A stretch of 64,000 nt of DNA from Novosphingobium aureum (GCF_015865035.1 NZ_JADZGI010000001.1:2418001-2482000); one strand, 5' to 3'. Positions 1 through 10,501 are shown, counted from the first letter of the stretch. Notes: a model not told the origin generated them from the sequence alone. Numbers and translations: made by a program.

Positions 1-146
1 TAGCGCATCGCGGCCCGGGTCACAAACCCAACAAGGGACAGGCCGCCCTCGCGGGACCCGATCAAGGCATTGATGGATCGTAGGATTGGTATCTCGGTCA
101 AGAGCGCAGAGACGGCAGCGAGGGTCTCGGGGCGCGTGCCGTTCAA
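1..146 (-). CDS. Possible 5' part of an unidentified gene at the window edge
   Basis: An open minus-strand frame runs from the window edge up to the TAG stop at 192-194. It lies in the same frame as the hypothetical gene at 192-452. A TTG at 144-146 is preceded by GAGG about 8 bases upstream and would give a 49-residue amphipathic peptide that continues out of the window. There is no in-frame ATG before the edge. It could be a real downstream gene, the tail of an interrupted longer gene, or a chance open frame in GC-rich DNA. I do not recognise it. Confidence 0.25.
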   Translation of the reverse strand, partial: MNGTRPETLAAVSALLTEIPILRSINALIGSREGGLSLVGFVTRAAMR

Positions 147-191
147 GCTACGCGCCTCGCCTGTCGCACTGAAGCGCTCCGTCGTTCCGGA

Positions 192-452
192 CTATTCCGC
201 GTGCGACTGGAAACGCAGGCGGTCGCTCACGTCGATGATCGTGGCGCCGCTCGACTTGAGCATGTCGTAATCGGCAAAGGCCTTCTCGATCGCATCGCGC
301 TTTTCGAGAATCAGTGCGGCAACGCCGCTCGTCAGACCGCCCTCGTCGCCGACCCGGCCCAGAATGGCGGCGATGTCGGCAACGATCGCCGATGCCGGAG
401 AAGTATGCAGGTGCCCTCTTTCGTCAACGAATGCCTCGATAATTTTCGCCAT
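192..452 (-). CDS. Hypothetical protein, 86 aa
   Basis: I do not recognise this short soluble protein. I chose the ATG at 450-452 because a GGTGGA ribosome-binding sequence lies just upstream; an earlier in-frame ATG at 479 would add 9 residues and has no clear binding site. The sequence is mostly helical, with an acidic and alanine-rich centre (IVADIAAILGRV, EKRDAIEKAFADYD) and no membrane segment, signal peptide or metal motif. It stands alone, transcribed away from the tal gene, with a 470-base gap upstream. The frame stays open beyond its TAG stop (see the finding at the window start). Confidence 0.55.
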   Translation of the reverse strand: MAKIIEAFVDERGHLHTSPASAIVADIAAILGRVGDEGGLTSGVAALILEKRDAIEKAFADYDMLKSSGATIIDVSDRLRFQSHAE

Positions 453-924
453 CGCTTCCACCCTCATCAAACTGAACAATCGCCCCCCCGGGTTAGACAG
501 TTCGGTCGATTCGACCTTCCCGCGAGATCGAGCCTATCACAGCGCAGGCGAGGCCTAGCGTGCCAATTCGACAAATATATTTGCAGATTGGGACAGTTCC
601 CGGCAACCTGACAGCATAATGCAACAATGACGGATACTTAGGTCGAACCAGTCCAGCTGCCTGCGACCGCGCTGCAGACGGGTCAAAGCATTCTAGTGGT
701 TTACACCTATTTACATTGCGACGCAGCGAACGGGTGAGGCGTCAAGCGCATTCGGGTCGCACTCGTCGAACAGCCCTGATCCACATACGCAGACGGCGCG
801 CCTGCGCATCTCCAGCGAGATCGCGCGGGCACGCCGCCATAATGGATCGCAACTCGGCCCTGCCGGGCGCCTCGTGCCCGCACCGCATCGGCGCGGACTT
901 GGGGCCCGGCTCAGGCAGCCGGCA
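453..924. other. Gene-free interval between the hypothetical gene and tal
   Basis: No convincing gene was found here. The interval contains a perfect AT-rich 12-base palindrome (CAAATATATTTG, 572-583) and a pair of TTTACA direct repeats around 699-715. Both stand out from the surrounding GC-rich sequence and may belong to a promoter region serving the hypothetical gene on the minus strand. Open frames on the plus strand here look like antisense shadows. No tRNA-like cloverleaf or T-tailed hairpin is evident. Confidence 0.4.
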
Positions 925-1575
925 TCAGAGCGACTGGCCGGTCTTCGCCCAGTCGGCGAGGAAGCCCTCGATGCCCTTGTCGGTGAGGATGTGCTTGAAC
1001 AGGTCCTTGATCACCTTGGGCGGCATCGTCGCGACGTCGGCGCCGATCTTGGCGCACTGCAGCAGGTGGATCGGGTGGCGGATCGAGGCGGCGAGAATCT
1101 CGGTCTCGAAGGCGTAGTTGTCGTAGATCAGACGAATGTCTTCGATCAGTTGGATGCCGTCGAAGCCGTTGTCGTCGTGACGACCGATGAAGGGCGAGAT
1201 GAAGGTCGCACCGGCCTTGGCCGCGAGCAGCGCCTGGTTGGCCGAGAAGCACAGGGTCACGTTGACCATGGTGCCGTCCGAGGTCAGCTTCTTGCAAGTC
1301 TTGAGACCGTCGACGGTGAGCGGCACCTTGATGCACACGTTGTCGGCGATCTTGCGCAGGATTTCGGCCTCGCGCATCATGCCTGCGTGGTCGAGCGAGA
1401 TCACCTCGGCGCTGACCGGGCCATCAACCAGATCGCAGATCTCCTTGGTGACTTCCATGAAGTCGCGGCCGGACTTGGCGATCAGCGAGGGATTGGTGGT
1501 CACGCCGTCGAGCAGGCCGGTCTCGGCCATTTCACGGATGTCGGCGATTTCGGCGGTGTCGACGAAAAACTTCAT
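925..1575 (-). CDS. tal: Transaldolase, short FSA/TalC-type
   Basis: This is a 216-residue transaldolase of the short MipB/TalC/fructose-6-phosphate aldolase group. It transfers a dihydroxyacetone unit in the non-oxidative pentose phosphate pathway in the cytosol. The N-terminus (MKFFVDTAEI), the DGVTTNPSL motif at 23-31, and the Schiff-base lysine in CIKVPLT at K83 match the family, and the length is typical (about 215). The ATG at 1573-1575 is preceded by AGGAA; an upstream extension of 46 residues in the same frame does not resemble the family. It is divergent from priA, with about 200 bases between the two starts. Transaldolase activity is more likely than aldolase activity, but sequence alone does not separate them. 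Confidence 0.95.
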   Translation of the reverse strand: MKFFVDTAEIADIREMAETGLLDGVTTNPSLIAKSGRDFMEVTKEICDLVDGPVSAEVISLDHAGMMREAEILRKIADNVCIKVPLTVDGLKTCKKLTSDGTMVNVTLCFSANQALLAAKAGATFISPFIGRHDDNGFDGIQLIEDIRLIYDNYAFETEILAASIRHPIHLLQCAKIGADVATMPPKVIKDLFKHILTDKGIEGFLADWAKTGQSL

Positions 1576-1775
1576 GACGATGTTCCTGCAAATGGGTGCG
1601 GGGAGCCTCGTGCCCCCGTCGATTCTGCGGCCCCTATAGTGCCAAGCGCCGCCTCCGGCTACCCGCTCTCCCGCGCCCGCTCCGGCAGATGGCGCAGTCC
1701 TGCCTGCCATCATCCCCCGGCGATCGCTGCCGAGACCTTCACGTCGGCGCTAGCCTGCGCCTATATGCCCCCGGA

Positions 1776-3941
1776 ATGAAACGCGTTCGCCTCCTCGTCT
1801 TCAATGCAGCGCTCGGCGTGCTCGACTATCGCGTGCCCGAGGGAAGCGAAGTCGAACCCGGCTCGATCGTGATCGCCCCGCTGGGGCCAAGGCAGGTGCT
1901 CGGCATCGCCTGGGAGCCCGAAAGGCTGAGCACCGGCGAGGTCCCCGATTCGAAACTGCGGCCGTTCCTCGAGGTCCTCCCGGTCCCGCCACTCGATGCG
2001 AAGCTGCGACGCCTGATAGAGTGGACCGCAGACTACTACTGCGCCCCGCTCTCCTCGGTCGCGCGCATGGCGCTGGGCTCGATGGCCGCGCTGCGCGGCG
2101 GCGGCACGACCACCGAGTACCGCCTGACCGGCGAGGAACCCGCGCGCCTCACACCCCAACGCGCCGCCGCGCTCGACGCGCTTCAGGGAGAGCAGGCCTC
2201 GATCCGCGAACTGGCCGAACTCGCAAGCGTTTCCGAAGGCGTGCTGCGCGGCATGGTCGGTGCCGGGTTGCTCGAAGCGGTGAGCGTCGATCTCGACCGT
2301 CCCTACCCGCCCGCCGATCCCGATTTCGCCGTGCCCGACCTCAGCGATGACCAGCGTCGCGCCGCCGATACGTTCGTCGAGGCGGTGCGCGAAGGCAAGT
2401 TCGCCCCCTTCCTGCTGGACGGCGTGACCGGCTCGGGCAAGACCGAAACCTATTTCGAGGCGGTCGCCGAAGCGATCACGCTCGGCAAGCAGGTCCTCGT
2501 CCTGCTCCCCGAGATCGCGCTGACCGAGAACTTCCTGCGCCGCTTCGAGCAACGCTTCGGGGTTCCCCCGGTGCAGTGGCACTCCTCGCTCAAGTCGAGC
2601 GAGCGGCGCCGCGCATGGCGCGCCATCGTCAGCGGAAACGCGCAGGTCGTGGTCGGTGCGCGCTCGGCGCTGTTCCTGCCTTATGCCAGGTTCGGCCTCG
2701 TCATCGTCGACGAGGCGCACGAGATCTCGTTCAAGCAGGACGACGGGGTGCGCTATAATGCGCGCGACGTCGCGGTGATCCGCGCGCGCTTCGAACAGGC
2801 CCCGGTCATCCTCGCCAGCGCCACGCCCGCGCTCGAATCGATGCAACTCGCCGAGGCCGGGGTCTACCGCAAGATCGACCTGCCCGCGCGCTTCGGCGGG
2901 GCGCAGCTGCCCGCCATCGACATCGTCGACCTTCGCAAGGAAGTGCCCGAACGCGGCCGCTGGCTAGCACCGCGGCTGGTCGACCAGATGAAGGCGCGCC
3001 TCGCCCGCGGCGAGCAGTCGCTGCTGTTCCTCAACCGGCGCGGCTATGCCCCGCTCACGCTGTGCCGCAATTGCGGCCACCGCTTCCAGTGCCCGCACTG
3101 CACCGCCTGGCTGGTCGAGCACCGCTTCAGCCAGCGGCTTGCCTGCCATCACTGCGGCTACGAAGTCCCGGTACCCAACACCTGCCCGGAATGCGGCACC
3201 GGCGACTGCCTCGTGGCCTGCGGACCGGGTGTCGAGCGCATCGCCGACGAGGTCGCCGAAATCCTGCCCGAGGCACGCACCGCGCTGATCACCTCGGACA
3301 CGATGAACAGCCCCGAGGCGATCGCAGAGTTCGTCGCCAAGGCGGAAGGGCGCGCAATCGACGTCATCGTCGGCACCCAGCTCGTCACTAAGGGCTATCA
3401 CTTCCCCGAACTCACGCTGGTCGGCGTGGTCGATGCGGACCTCGGGCTCGAGGGCGGCGACCTGCGTGCGGCCGAGCGCACTTACCAGCAGGTCGCGCAG
3501 GTCGCCGGGCGTGCGGGCCGCGGCGAGAAGCCGGGCGAAGTGCTGATCCAGACCCGCCATCCCGAAGCCCCGGTAATCGCCGCGCTGGCCGCAGGCGACC
3601 GCGACGCCTTCTACGATGCCGAAACCGAGGCCCGGCGCGACGCCGGAGCTCCGCCCTTCGGACGCTGGGCCGCGATCATCGTCTCTTCGGAGGACATGGC
3701 CGAGGCACGCGACGCTGCCCGCGCCATCGGCGGCACCGCGCCCGACAATCCCGACATGCTGGTCCTGGGCCCTGCCCCTGCACCGCTCGCGCTGCTGCGC
3801 GGACGCCACCGTTTTCGCCTGCTGATCAACGCAAGGCGCTCGGCCGAATTGCAGAAGGTGCTGCGCCAGTGGCTCGACCCGCTGCAGTTCCCGCGCGGCG
3901 TGCGCGTCCACATCGACGTCGATCCCTACAGCTTCGTGTGA
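1776..3941 (+). CDS. priA: Primosomal protein N' (replication restart helicase PriA)
   Basis: This 721-residue 3'-5' DNA helicase reloads the replisome at stalled forks. An N-terminal 3'-DNA-binding region is followed by a helicase core with Walker A GVTGSGKT at 216-223 and the DEAH box at 312-315. Eight zinc-binding cysteines in CxxC pairs begin at C430/C433 (LCRNCG, CPHC, CHHC, CPEC), and helicase motifs V/VI follow (GTQLVTKGYHFP, QVAGRAGRG). The ATG at 1776 (MKRVRLL) matches the family start; the open frame extends 60 codons further upstream but that part is unlike PriA. The gene ends 18 bases from the convergent ada gene. Confidence 0.97.
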   Translation: MKRVRLLVFNAALGVLDYRVPEGSEVEPGSIVIAPLGPRQVLGIAWEPERLSTGEVPDSKLRPFLEVLPVPPLDAKLRRLIEWTADYYCAPLSSVARMALGSMAALRGGGTTTEYRLTGEEPARLTPQRAAALDALQGEQASIRELAELASVSEGVLRGMVGAGLLEAVSVDLDRPYPPADPDFAVPDLSDDQRRAADTFVEAVREGKFAPFLLDGVTGSGKTETYFEAVAEAITLGKQVLVLLPEIALTENFLRRFEQRFGVPPVQWHSSLKSSERRRAWRAIVSGNAQVVVGARSALFLPYARFGLVIVDEAHEISFKQDDGVRYNARDVAVIRARFEQAPVILASATPALESMQLAEAGVYRKIDLPARFGGAQLPAIDIVDLRKEVPERGRWLAPRLVDQMKARLARGEQSLLFLNRRGYAPLTLCRNCGHRFQCPHCTAWLVEHRFSQRLACHHCGYEVPVPNTCPECGTGDCLVACGPGVERIADEVAEILPEARTALITSDTMNSPEAIAEFVAKAEGRAIDVIVGTQLVTKGYHFPELTLVGVVDADLGLEGGDLRAAERTYQQVAQVAGRAGRGEKPGEVLIQTRHPEAPVIAALAAGDRDAFYDAETEARRDAGAPPFGRWAAIIVSSEDMAEARDAARAIGGTAPDNPDMLVLGPAPAPLALLRGRHRFRLLINARRSAELQKVLRQWLDPLQFPRGVRVHIDVDPYSFV

Positions 3942-3959
3942 GCCCGCGCAGTACTGTAC

Positions 3960-5057
3960 TCAGTCCAGCTTGAACGCCTCGTCCCTTGCGACCTGTTCGC
4001 GGCGCAGCAGCTCGCGCTTGATGTCCTCGCCATAGGCATAGCCGCCGAGCGAACCGTCCGAACGCACGACACGGTGACACGGGATCAGCACCGCGACATT
4101 GTTGGCCCCATTGGCCGACCCGGTCGCACGCACCGCATCCGGCTTGCCGATGGCCGCCGCTATCTGCGCATAGCTCCGGGTCTCCCCAGGAGCGATGTTC
4201 TGCAATTCACGCCAGACGGCTTCCTGGAAGGCAGTTCCCTGCACGTCGAGCGGAACCTGCACCGATTGTCCGGGGGCCTCGACCGCCGCAACAACCTGCG
4301 CGAGCAAGGCCTCGAACGTTTCATCGCCCTCGACCAGCTGCGCATGCGGAAAGCGCGCCTCGAGCACCTCGCGTCCCTCGCCAAAAGAAACCCGGCACAC
4401 ACCCTTGTCGCTCGCTGCGACGAGCAGACTGCCGAGACTGGTGGCGACGCTGGCAAAGCGAATCGTGACGCCGCGCCCTCCATCGCGCCAAACCGAAGGT
4501 TTCATGCCCATCCTTCCCTCGCTCGCCGCATAGAATCGCGAAGCGGCACCGAAACCACCATCGTAGATCGCATCGGTCACCTTGGCCCCTCCGCTCAGCG
4601 CCGCACGCGTCCGCTCAAGCCGCAAGGCACGCTGGTACGCCGCCGGCGAAAGCCCGACCGCACGCTTGAACACCCGCTGGAAATGCGTCGCACTGTAATC
4701 GCATTCGTCTGCAAGCTGCGCGAGCGCGATGCTCTCTGTAGCAGCTTCGATCACCTCAAGGGCCCGCGCCACCGCAACCTCGTCGCGCCCGACCGTCTCG
4801 GGCCGGCAGCGCTTGCAGGCACGCAGTCCGGCTCGCTCGGCTGCAACGGCATCCAGAAAGAACTGTACATTCTCCCGACGCGGATGACGCGCAGGGCACG
4901 ATGGTCGGCAATATATCCCAGTGGAAAGTACACCGGTGACAAAACGACCGTCGAAGCGCCGATCGCGTTCGCAAACGGCCTGCCAGGCACGTTCGTCACG
5001 AAGCGGCCCTACTCCCCCGACTGCCGCATCGGCAACTTCGTCACTGCGATGCATCAT
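3960..5057 (-). CDS. ada: Bifunctional Ada: methylphosphotriester/O6-methylguanine-DNA methyltransferase and regulator
   Basis: This 365-residue adaptive-response protein has three parts. The N-terminal Ada domain carries the zinc/methyl-acceptor cysteines C50, C54, C81 and C84 (YCRPSC, CKRC). An AraC-type helix-turn-helix follows at about 90-190. The C-terminal O6-methylguanine methyltransferase has its acceptor cysteine at C327 in IPCHRVV. It removes alkyl groups from DNA and, once methylated, normally activates its own promoter and repair genes. Two adjacent ATG codons (5055-5057 and 5052-5054) follow a GGAG, so either may be used. The gene is divergent from the ATP synthase operon. Confidence 0.95.
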   Translation of the reverse strand: MMHRSDEVADAAVGGVGPLRDERAWQAVCERDRRFDGRFVTGVLSTGIYCRPSCPARHPRRENVQFFLDAVAAERAGLRACKRCRPETVGRDEVAVARALEVIEAATESIALAQLADECDYSATHFQRVFKRAVGLSPAAYQRALRLERTRAALSGGAKVTDAIYDGGFGAASRFYAASEGRMGMKPSVWRDGGRGVTIRFASVATSLGSLLVAASDKGVCRVSFGEGREVLEARFPHAQLVEGDETFEALLAQVVAAVEAPGQSVQVPLDVQGTAFQEAVWRELQNIAPGETRSYAQIAAAIGKPDAVRATGSANGANNVAVLIPCHRVVRSDGSLGGYAYGEDIKRELLRREQVARDEAFKLD

Positions 5058-5445
5058 GTTTCTCCGCCGAGCGATATGCGCACACCCATGGGCGCCCGGC
5101 CTTGCATGGCCAGCGCACTTGTTCCTTCGGCCAATGTGGACAACGATGCAATTTTGCAACTTCGCCAAGCGGATCGCCCGGGAAAGTCCTCGTCAAAGCG
5201 ATGATTCGAAAGCACAAGCATAGGCCAATCCCAGTTCTTACAGGGACTTTAGCGGCGGTTACGCAGAAAGGCTTCCCGCCCCTTGCGGCTAAAGCGAAAG
5301 ACTCGCATTGTCTGCAAGGACGATGGGGTAGCTTGCATCGTTGCAATATCGTCGCTATGCGCGCCCCGTCTGCAGGCCGGGGGGGACTTGCATCTTGAGT
5401 TCCCCGCAAGAGCCTCAGCCCACCCGATGTAAGGAACGAACACGC
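5058..5445. promoter_or_regulatory. Divergent ada / atpHAGDC intergenic region
   Basis: This 388-base gap must hold the promoters of ada (leftward) and of the ATP synthase operon (rightward). It contains two GANTC methylation sites (5203-5207 and 5300-5304) and a loose inverted repeat CTTTAGC/GCTAAAG around 5247-5295. No second small gene is convincing. I could not assign -35/-10 elements with confidence. Confidence 0.4.
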
Positions 5446-6000
5446 GTGGAGAATTCCGGGGCCATCAAAGCCAGCTTGCAAGGTCGCTACGCTTCGGCGC
5501 TGTTTGAGCTTGCCAGCGAACAGGGCGCTGTGACGTCGGTCGAGAGCGATCTCGACACCGTCGCACGCGCCATCAAGGAAAGCGACGATTTCGCTGCCCT
5601 GATTCGCAATCCCGAGGTCAGCCGCGCCGCCGCGGCCAAGGCCGTCGATGCGGTTGCCGGCGTTCTCGCCGTCTCGCCGCTGACGCGCAACTTCCTCGGT
5701 GTGCTCGCAGAGAACCGCCGCCTCTCGGCCCTGCCCGAGATCACGCGTGCCTTTGCCGCCATCGCCGCCGCCCAGCGCGGCGAGACCACGGCGCACGTCA
5801 CGACCGCCCACCCGCTCGACGAAGCCCAGCTCACCCAGCTGCGTGGCAAGCTCGAGGCGCGCGAGGGCCGCAACGTCAAGATCACGACCGACGTCGATCC
5901 CGAACTGCTCGGTGGCCTCGTCGTCACCATCGGTTCGAAGCGCATCGACAGCTCGATCCGCACCCGTCTCAATTCGCTCGCCCAGGCCATGAAGGGCTAA
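5446..6000 (+). CDS. atpH: ATP synthase F1 subunit delta
   Basis: This 184-residue peripheral-stalk subunit ties the F1 head to the F0 stator. It has the OSCP/delta fold, with an N-terminal motif GRYASALFELA and the conserved C-terminal block ELLGGLVVTIGSKRIDSSI. The start is a GTG at 5446-5448 with AAGGA upstream; the in-frame extension to 5341 is not like the family. It is the first gene of an operon running atpH-atpA-(ABM gene)-atpG-atpD-atpC. The F0 genes are not in this window, which is normal for alphaproteobacteria, where F0 and F1 operons are separate. Confidence 0.95.
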   Translation: MENSGAIKASLQGRYASALFELASEQGAVTSVESDLDTVARAIKESDDFAALIRNPEVSRAAAAKAVDAVAGVLAVSPLTRNFLGVLAENRRLSALPEITRAFAAIAAAQRGETTAHVTTAHPLDEAQLTQLRGKLEAREGRNVKITTDVDPELLGGLVVTIGSKRIDSSIRTRLNSLAQAMKG

Positions 6001-6013
6001 GAAAGGCAGAACA

Positions 6014-7543
6014 ATGGATATCCGCGCAGCAGAAATCTCGAAGGTCATCAAGGACCAGATCGCCAGCTTCGGCACCGAAGCCCAGGTTTCCGAAGTCGGC
6101 TCGGTTCTGTCGGTCGGTGACGGCATTGCCCGCATTCACGGCCTCGACAACTGCCAGGCCGGCGAAATGGTCGAATTCGCCAACGGCATTCAGGGCATGG
6201 CGCTCAACCTCGAGGCCGACAACGTCGGCGTCGTGATCTTCGGCTCGGACGCCGAGATCAAGGAAGGCGATGTCGTCAAGCGCACCGGCACCATCGTCGA
6301 CGTGCCGACCGGCAAGGGCCTCCTTGGCCGCGTCGTAGACGCTCTCGGCAACCCGATCGATGGCAAGGGCCCGATCATGTACACCGAGCGCCGCCGCGTG
6401 GAATCGAAGGCCCCGGGCATCATCCCGCGCAAGTCGGTGCACGAGCCCGTGCAGACCGGCCTCAAGGCCATCGACGCCCTCGTCCCCGTCGGCCGTGGCC
6501 AGCGCGAGCTGATCATCGGTGACCGCCAGACCGGCAAGACCGCCGTCGCGATCGACACCTTCATCAACCAGAAGGGTCCGAACGCGGGCGACGACGAGAA
6601 CAAGAAGCTCTACTGCATCTACGTCGCCGTCGGCCAGAAGCGCTCGACCGTCGCGCAGATCGTGCGCCAGCTCGAAGAGAACGGCGCGATGGAATACTCC
6701 ATCGTCATCGCCGCGACCGCTTCGGAGCCCGCACCGCTGCAGTACCTCGCGCCCTACACCGGCGCCGCGATGGGTGAGTTCTTCCGCGACAACGGCATGC
6801 ACGCCGTGATCGTCTACGACGACCTTTCCAAGCAGGCCGTCGCCTACCGCCAGATGTCGCTGCTGCTTCGTCGTCCCCCGGGCCGTGAAGCTTATCCGGG
6901 CGACGTGTTCTACCTCCACAGCCGCCTGCTCGAGCGCGCTGCGAAGATGAACGACGAGATGGGTGCCGGTTCGCTGACCGCGCTGCCGATCATCGAAACC
7001 CAGGCGGGCGATGTCTCGGCCTACATTCCGACCAACGTGATCTCGATCACCGACGGCCAGATCTTCCTTGAAACCGGCCTGTTCTACCAGGGCGTGCGTC
7101 CGGCCATCAACGTCGGTCTGTCGGTCAGCCGCGTCGGCGGTTCGGCCCAGACCAAGGCGATGAAGAAGGTTGCCGGCTCGATCAAGCTCGAGCTCGCGCA
7201 GTACCGCGAAATGGCGGCCTTCGCGCAGTTCGGTTCGGACCTCGACGCTTCGACCCAGAAGCTCCTCAACCGCGGTGCGCGCCTGACCGAGCTGCTCAAG
7301 CAGCCCCAGTTCTCGCCGCTCCCGTTCGAAGAGCAGACCGTGTCGATCTTCGCGGGCACCAACGGCTACCTCGACAAGCTCCCGGTCGACAAGGTTACCG
7401 AGTACGAGGCCGCCATGCTCAGCCACCTGCGCTCCGAGCATGCCGACATCCTGACCTCGATCCGCGAGACCCAGAAGTTCGAGGGCGAGATCAAGGACAA
7501 GACCGTCGCCGCACTCGACGCCTTCGCCAAGCAGTTCGCCTGA
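6014..7543 (+). CDS. atpA: ATP synthase F1 subunit alpha
   Basis: This 509-residue non-catalytic nucleotide-binding subunit belongs to the F1 hexamer. Walker A is GDRQTGKT at 169-176, and the family signature PAINVGLSVSRVGG is present in the last third. Length is typical. It starts 13 bases after atpH. Its TGA stop overlaps the ATG of the next gene by one base (TGATG at 7541-7545), so the inserted gene is probably translationally coupled to atpA. Confidence 0.98.
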   Translation: MDIRAAEISKVIKDQIASFGTEAQVSEVGSVLSVGDGIARIHGLDNCQAGEMVEFANGIQGMALNLEADNVGVVIFGSDAEIKEGDVVKRTGTIVDVPTGKGLLGRVVDALGNPIDGKGPIMYTERRRVESKAPGIIPRKSVHEPVQTGLKAIDALVPVGRGQRELIIGDRQTGKTAVAIDTFINQKGPNAGDDENKKLYCIYVAVGQKRSTVAQIVRQLEENGAMEYSIVIAATASEPAPLQYLAPYTGAAMGEFFRDNGMHAVIVYDDLSKQAVAYRQMSLLLRRPPGREAYPGDVFYLHSRLLERAAKMNDEMGAGSLTALPIIETQAGDVSAYIPTNVISITDGQIFLETGLFYQGVRPAINVGLSVSRVGGSAQTKAMKKVAGSIKLELAQYREMAAFAQFGSDLDASTQKLLNRGARLTELLKQPQFSPLPFEEQTVSIFAGTNGYLDKLPVDKVTEYEAAMLSHLRSEHADILTSIRETQKFEGEIKDKTVAALDAFAKQFA

Positions 7544-7836
7544 TGGCGGTAACTGCCATCGTGAGGCTTGATGCACGGCCCGACTGCATGGATGTGCTCT
7601 GCGCTTCCATGCAGGATGCGGCCGGGCATGCTCAGTCCAATCCGGACTGCGAGCTGATCGAGGCAACCCGCGCTGCCAACGGCGATCCTGTCGTGTATCT
7701 CTACGAGCAATGGTCTTCGCAGGCCGCGCTCGATGCTCATGCAGGCACGGAGTACATGCAGGATCTGCTCGCGAAGCTGCCCGACTGGCTGACGCAAAGT
7801 CCGCAAGTCGTCATCGCTAAGCCCCTGGAAGGCTGA
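7543..7836 (+). CDS. Antibiotic biosynthesis monooxygenase (ABM)-fold protein inside the ATP synthase operon
   Basis: This 97-residue protein matches the ABM/YgiN dimeric alpha-beta barrel pattern: an opening strand (TAIVRLDARP), a helix ending in NPDCELIEA, the central YLYEQWSSQAALDAH block and a closing strand. Family members are small oxygenases or quinol/heme-related enzymes, and many have no known substrate. The gene overlaps the atpA stop by one base and ends 4 bases before atpG, so it is a true operon member expressed with F1. A role in quinone chemistry or in guarding the bioenergetic membrane is only an inference. Codon use resembles its neighbours. Confidence 0.85.
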   Translation: MAVTAIVRLDARPDCMDVLCASMQDAAGHAQSNPDCELIEATRAANGDPVVYLYEQWSSQAALDAHAGTEYMQDLLAKLPDWLTQSPQVVIAKPLEG

Positions 7837-7840
7837 GAAA

Positions 7841-8719
7841 ATGGCAAGTTTGAAAGAACTCAAGGGCCGGATCAACTCGGTCAAGTCGACCCAGAAGATC
7901 ACCAAGGCCAAGCAGATGGTCGCCGCGGCCAAGCTGCGCAAGGCGCAGGCCGCCGCCGAATCGGCGCGTCCCTACGCCGCCCGCCTCGCAGAGGTGATGG
8001 GCTCGCTCGCCAGCAAGATCACGCTGAGCGAGAACAGCCCCAAGCTCCTCGCCGGCACCGGCTCCGATCAGGTCCACCTGATCGTCGTCGCGAACTCGGA
8101 CAAGGGCCTGTGCGGTGCCTTCAACGCCAACATCGTCAAGGCCGCGCGCCTCAAGGCGAAGGCGCTGGAAGCCGAAGGCAAGGACGTGCTGTTCTACCTC
8201 GTGGGCCGCAAGGGCCGCGCGGTGATCAAGCGCGAGCACCCCGACCAGATCGCTCACATGTTCGACACCACCGACGTGCGTGACCCCGGCTTCAACGAAG
8301 CCGAGAAGATCGCCGACGAACTGGTGGCGATGTACGAGGACGGTCGCTTCGACGTGGCGCACCTGTTCTACTCGAAGTTCCGTTCGGCGCTCGTCCAAGA
8401 GCCGACCGGCCAGCAGATCATCCCGGTGCCCGCCCCCGCCGCCACGGCAGATGCAGGCAGCGACGCGGTGACCGAGTACGAGCCGGAGGAGGAGGAAATC
8501 CTCGAAGCACTCCTGCCGCGCTACCTCAAGACCCAGATCTTCGGTGCCCTGCTGGAGAACGCCGCATCCGAACAGGGTGCGTCGATGACTGCCATGGACA
8601 ACGCCACGCGCAACGCCGGCGATCTGATCCAGAAGCTGACCATCCAGTACAACCGCAGCCGCCAGGCCGCGATCACCACCGAACTCGTTGAAATTATCGC
8701 GGGCGCGGAAGCGCTCTAA
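7841..8719 (+). CDS. atpG: ATP synthase F1 subunit gamma
   Basis: This 292-residue central rotor shaft couples proton flow through F0 to catalysis in F1. The N-terminal coiled coil begins SLKELKGRINSVKSTQKITKAKQMVAAAKLR-like (positions 3 to about 35), and the C-terminal signature EQGASMTAMDNATRNAG is present. A short low-complexity insert (PAPAATADAG and an EPEEEEE-rich stretch, about 200-220) is common in alphaproteobacterial gamma subunits. It lies 4 bases after the ABM gene and 25 bases before atpD. Confidence 0.97.
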   Translation: MASLKELKGRINSVKSTQKITKAKQMVAAAKLRKAQAAAESARPYAARLAEVMGSLASKITLSENSPKLLAGTGSDQVHLIVVANSDKGLCGAFNANIVKAARLKAKALEAEGKDVLFYLVGRKGRAVIKREHPDQIAHMFDTTDVRDPGFNEAEKIADELVAMYEDGRFDVAHLFYSKFRSALVQEPTGQQIIPVPAPAATADAGSDAVTEYEPEEEEILEALLPRYLKTQIFGALLENAASEQGASMTAMDNATRNAGDLIQKLTIQYNRSRQAAITTELVEIIAGAEAL

Positions 8720-8744
8720 GACATCGCAGGCAAGGAAACCTCAA

Positions 8745-10202
<1,458 letters not shown>

Positions 10203-10205
10203 GCG

Positions 10206-10463
10206 ATGCCCCTGCACTTCGAACTCGTCACGCCGGCCAAGCTCGTCCGCTCTGAGGAAGTCCACATGGTGGTCGTTCCCGGCACCGAGGGCGAGTTCGG
10301 CGTGCTCGCGGGCCATGCCCCCTTCATGTCGACCGTCGCCGACGGCGCCATCAAGGTCTACAAGACCGAGAACGCGATTCCCGAAGAGATCGTCATCTCG
10401 GGCGGTTTCGCCGAAGTCGGCGATGCGGGCCTGACCGTGCTCGCGGAGCACGTCGAGGGCTGA
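10206..10463 (+). CDS. atpC: ATP synthase F1 subunit epsilon
   Basis: This 85-residue subunit has the beta-sandwich domain of epsilon (LHFELVTPAKLV, GTEGEFGVLAGHAPFM). It is shorter than the roughly 135-residue enterobacterial protein because the C-terminal helical hairpin, which mediates inhibition in some species, is missing; this short form is usual in alphaproteobacteria. It is the last gene of the operon, followed by a hairpin terminator. Confidence 0.95.
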   Translation: MPLHFELVTPAKLVRSEEVHMVVVPGTEGEFGVLAGHAPFMSTVADGAIKVYKTENAIPEEIVISGGFAEVGDAGLTVLAEHVEG

Positions 10464-10501
10464 GCCTGCGTCCCTGCCACAAGGCCGGGCACAAGCATAT
10501 C

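Noticed and set aside
716..1117. Plus-strand open frame covering the region upstream and antisense of tal
   Set aside because: It runs opposite to the confirmed transaldolase and lacks family features; such shadow frames are common in GC-rich coding DNA.
1761..2846. Long minus-strand frame inside priA
   Set aside because: It is antisense to a confident gene and rich in arginine and glycine repeats from reading GC-rich codons backwards.
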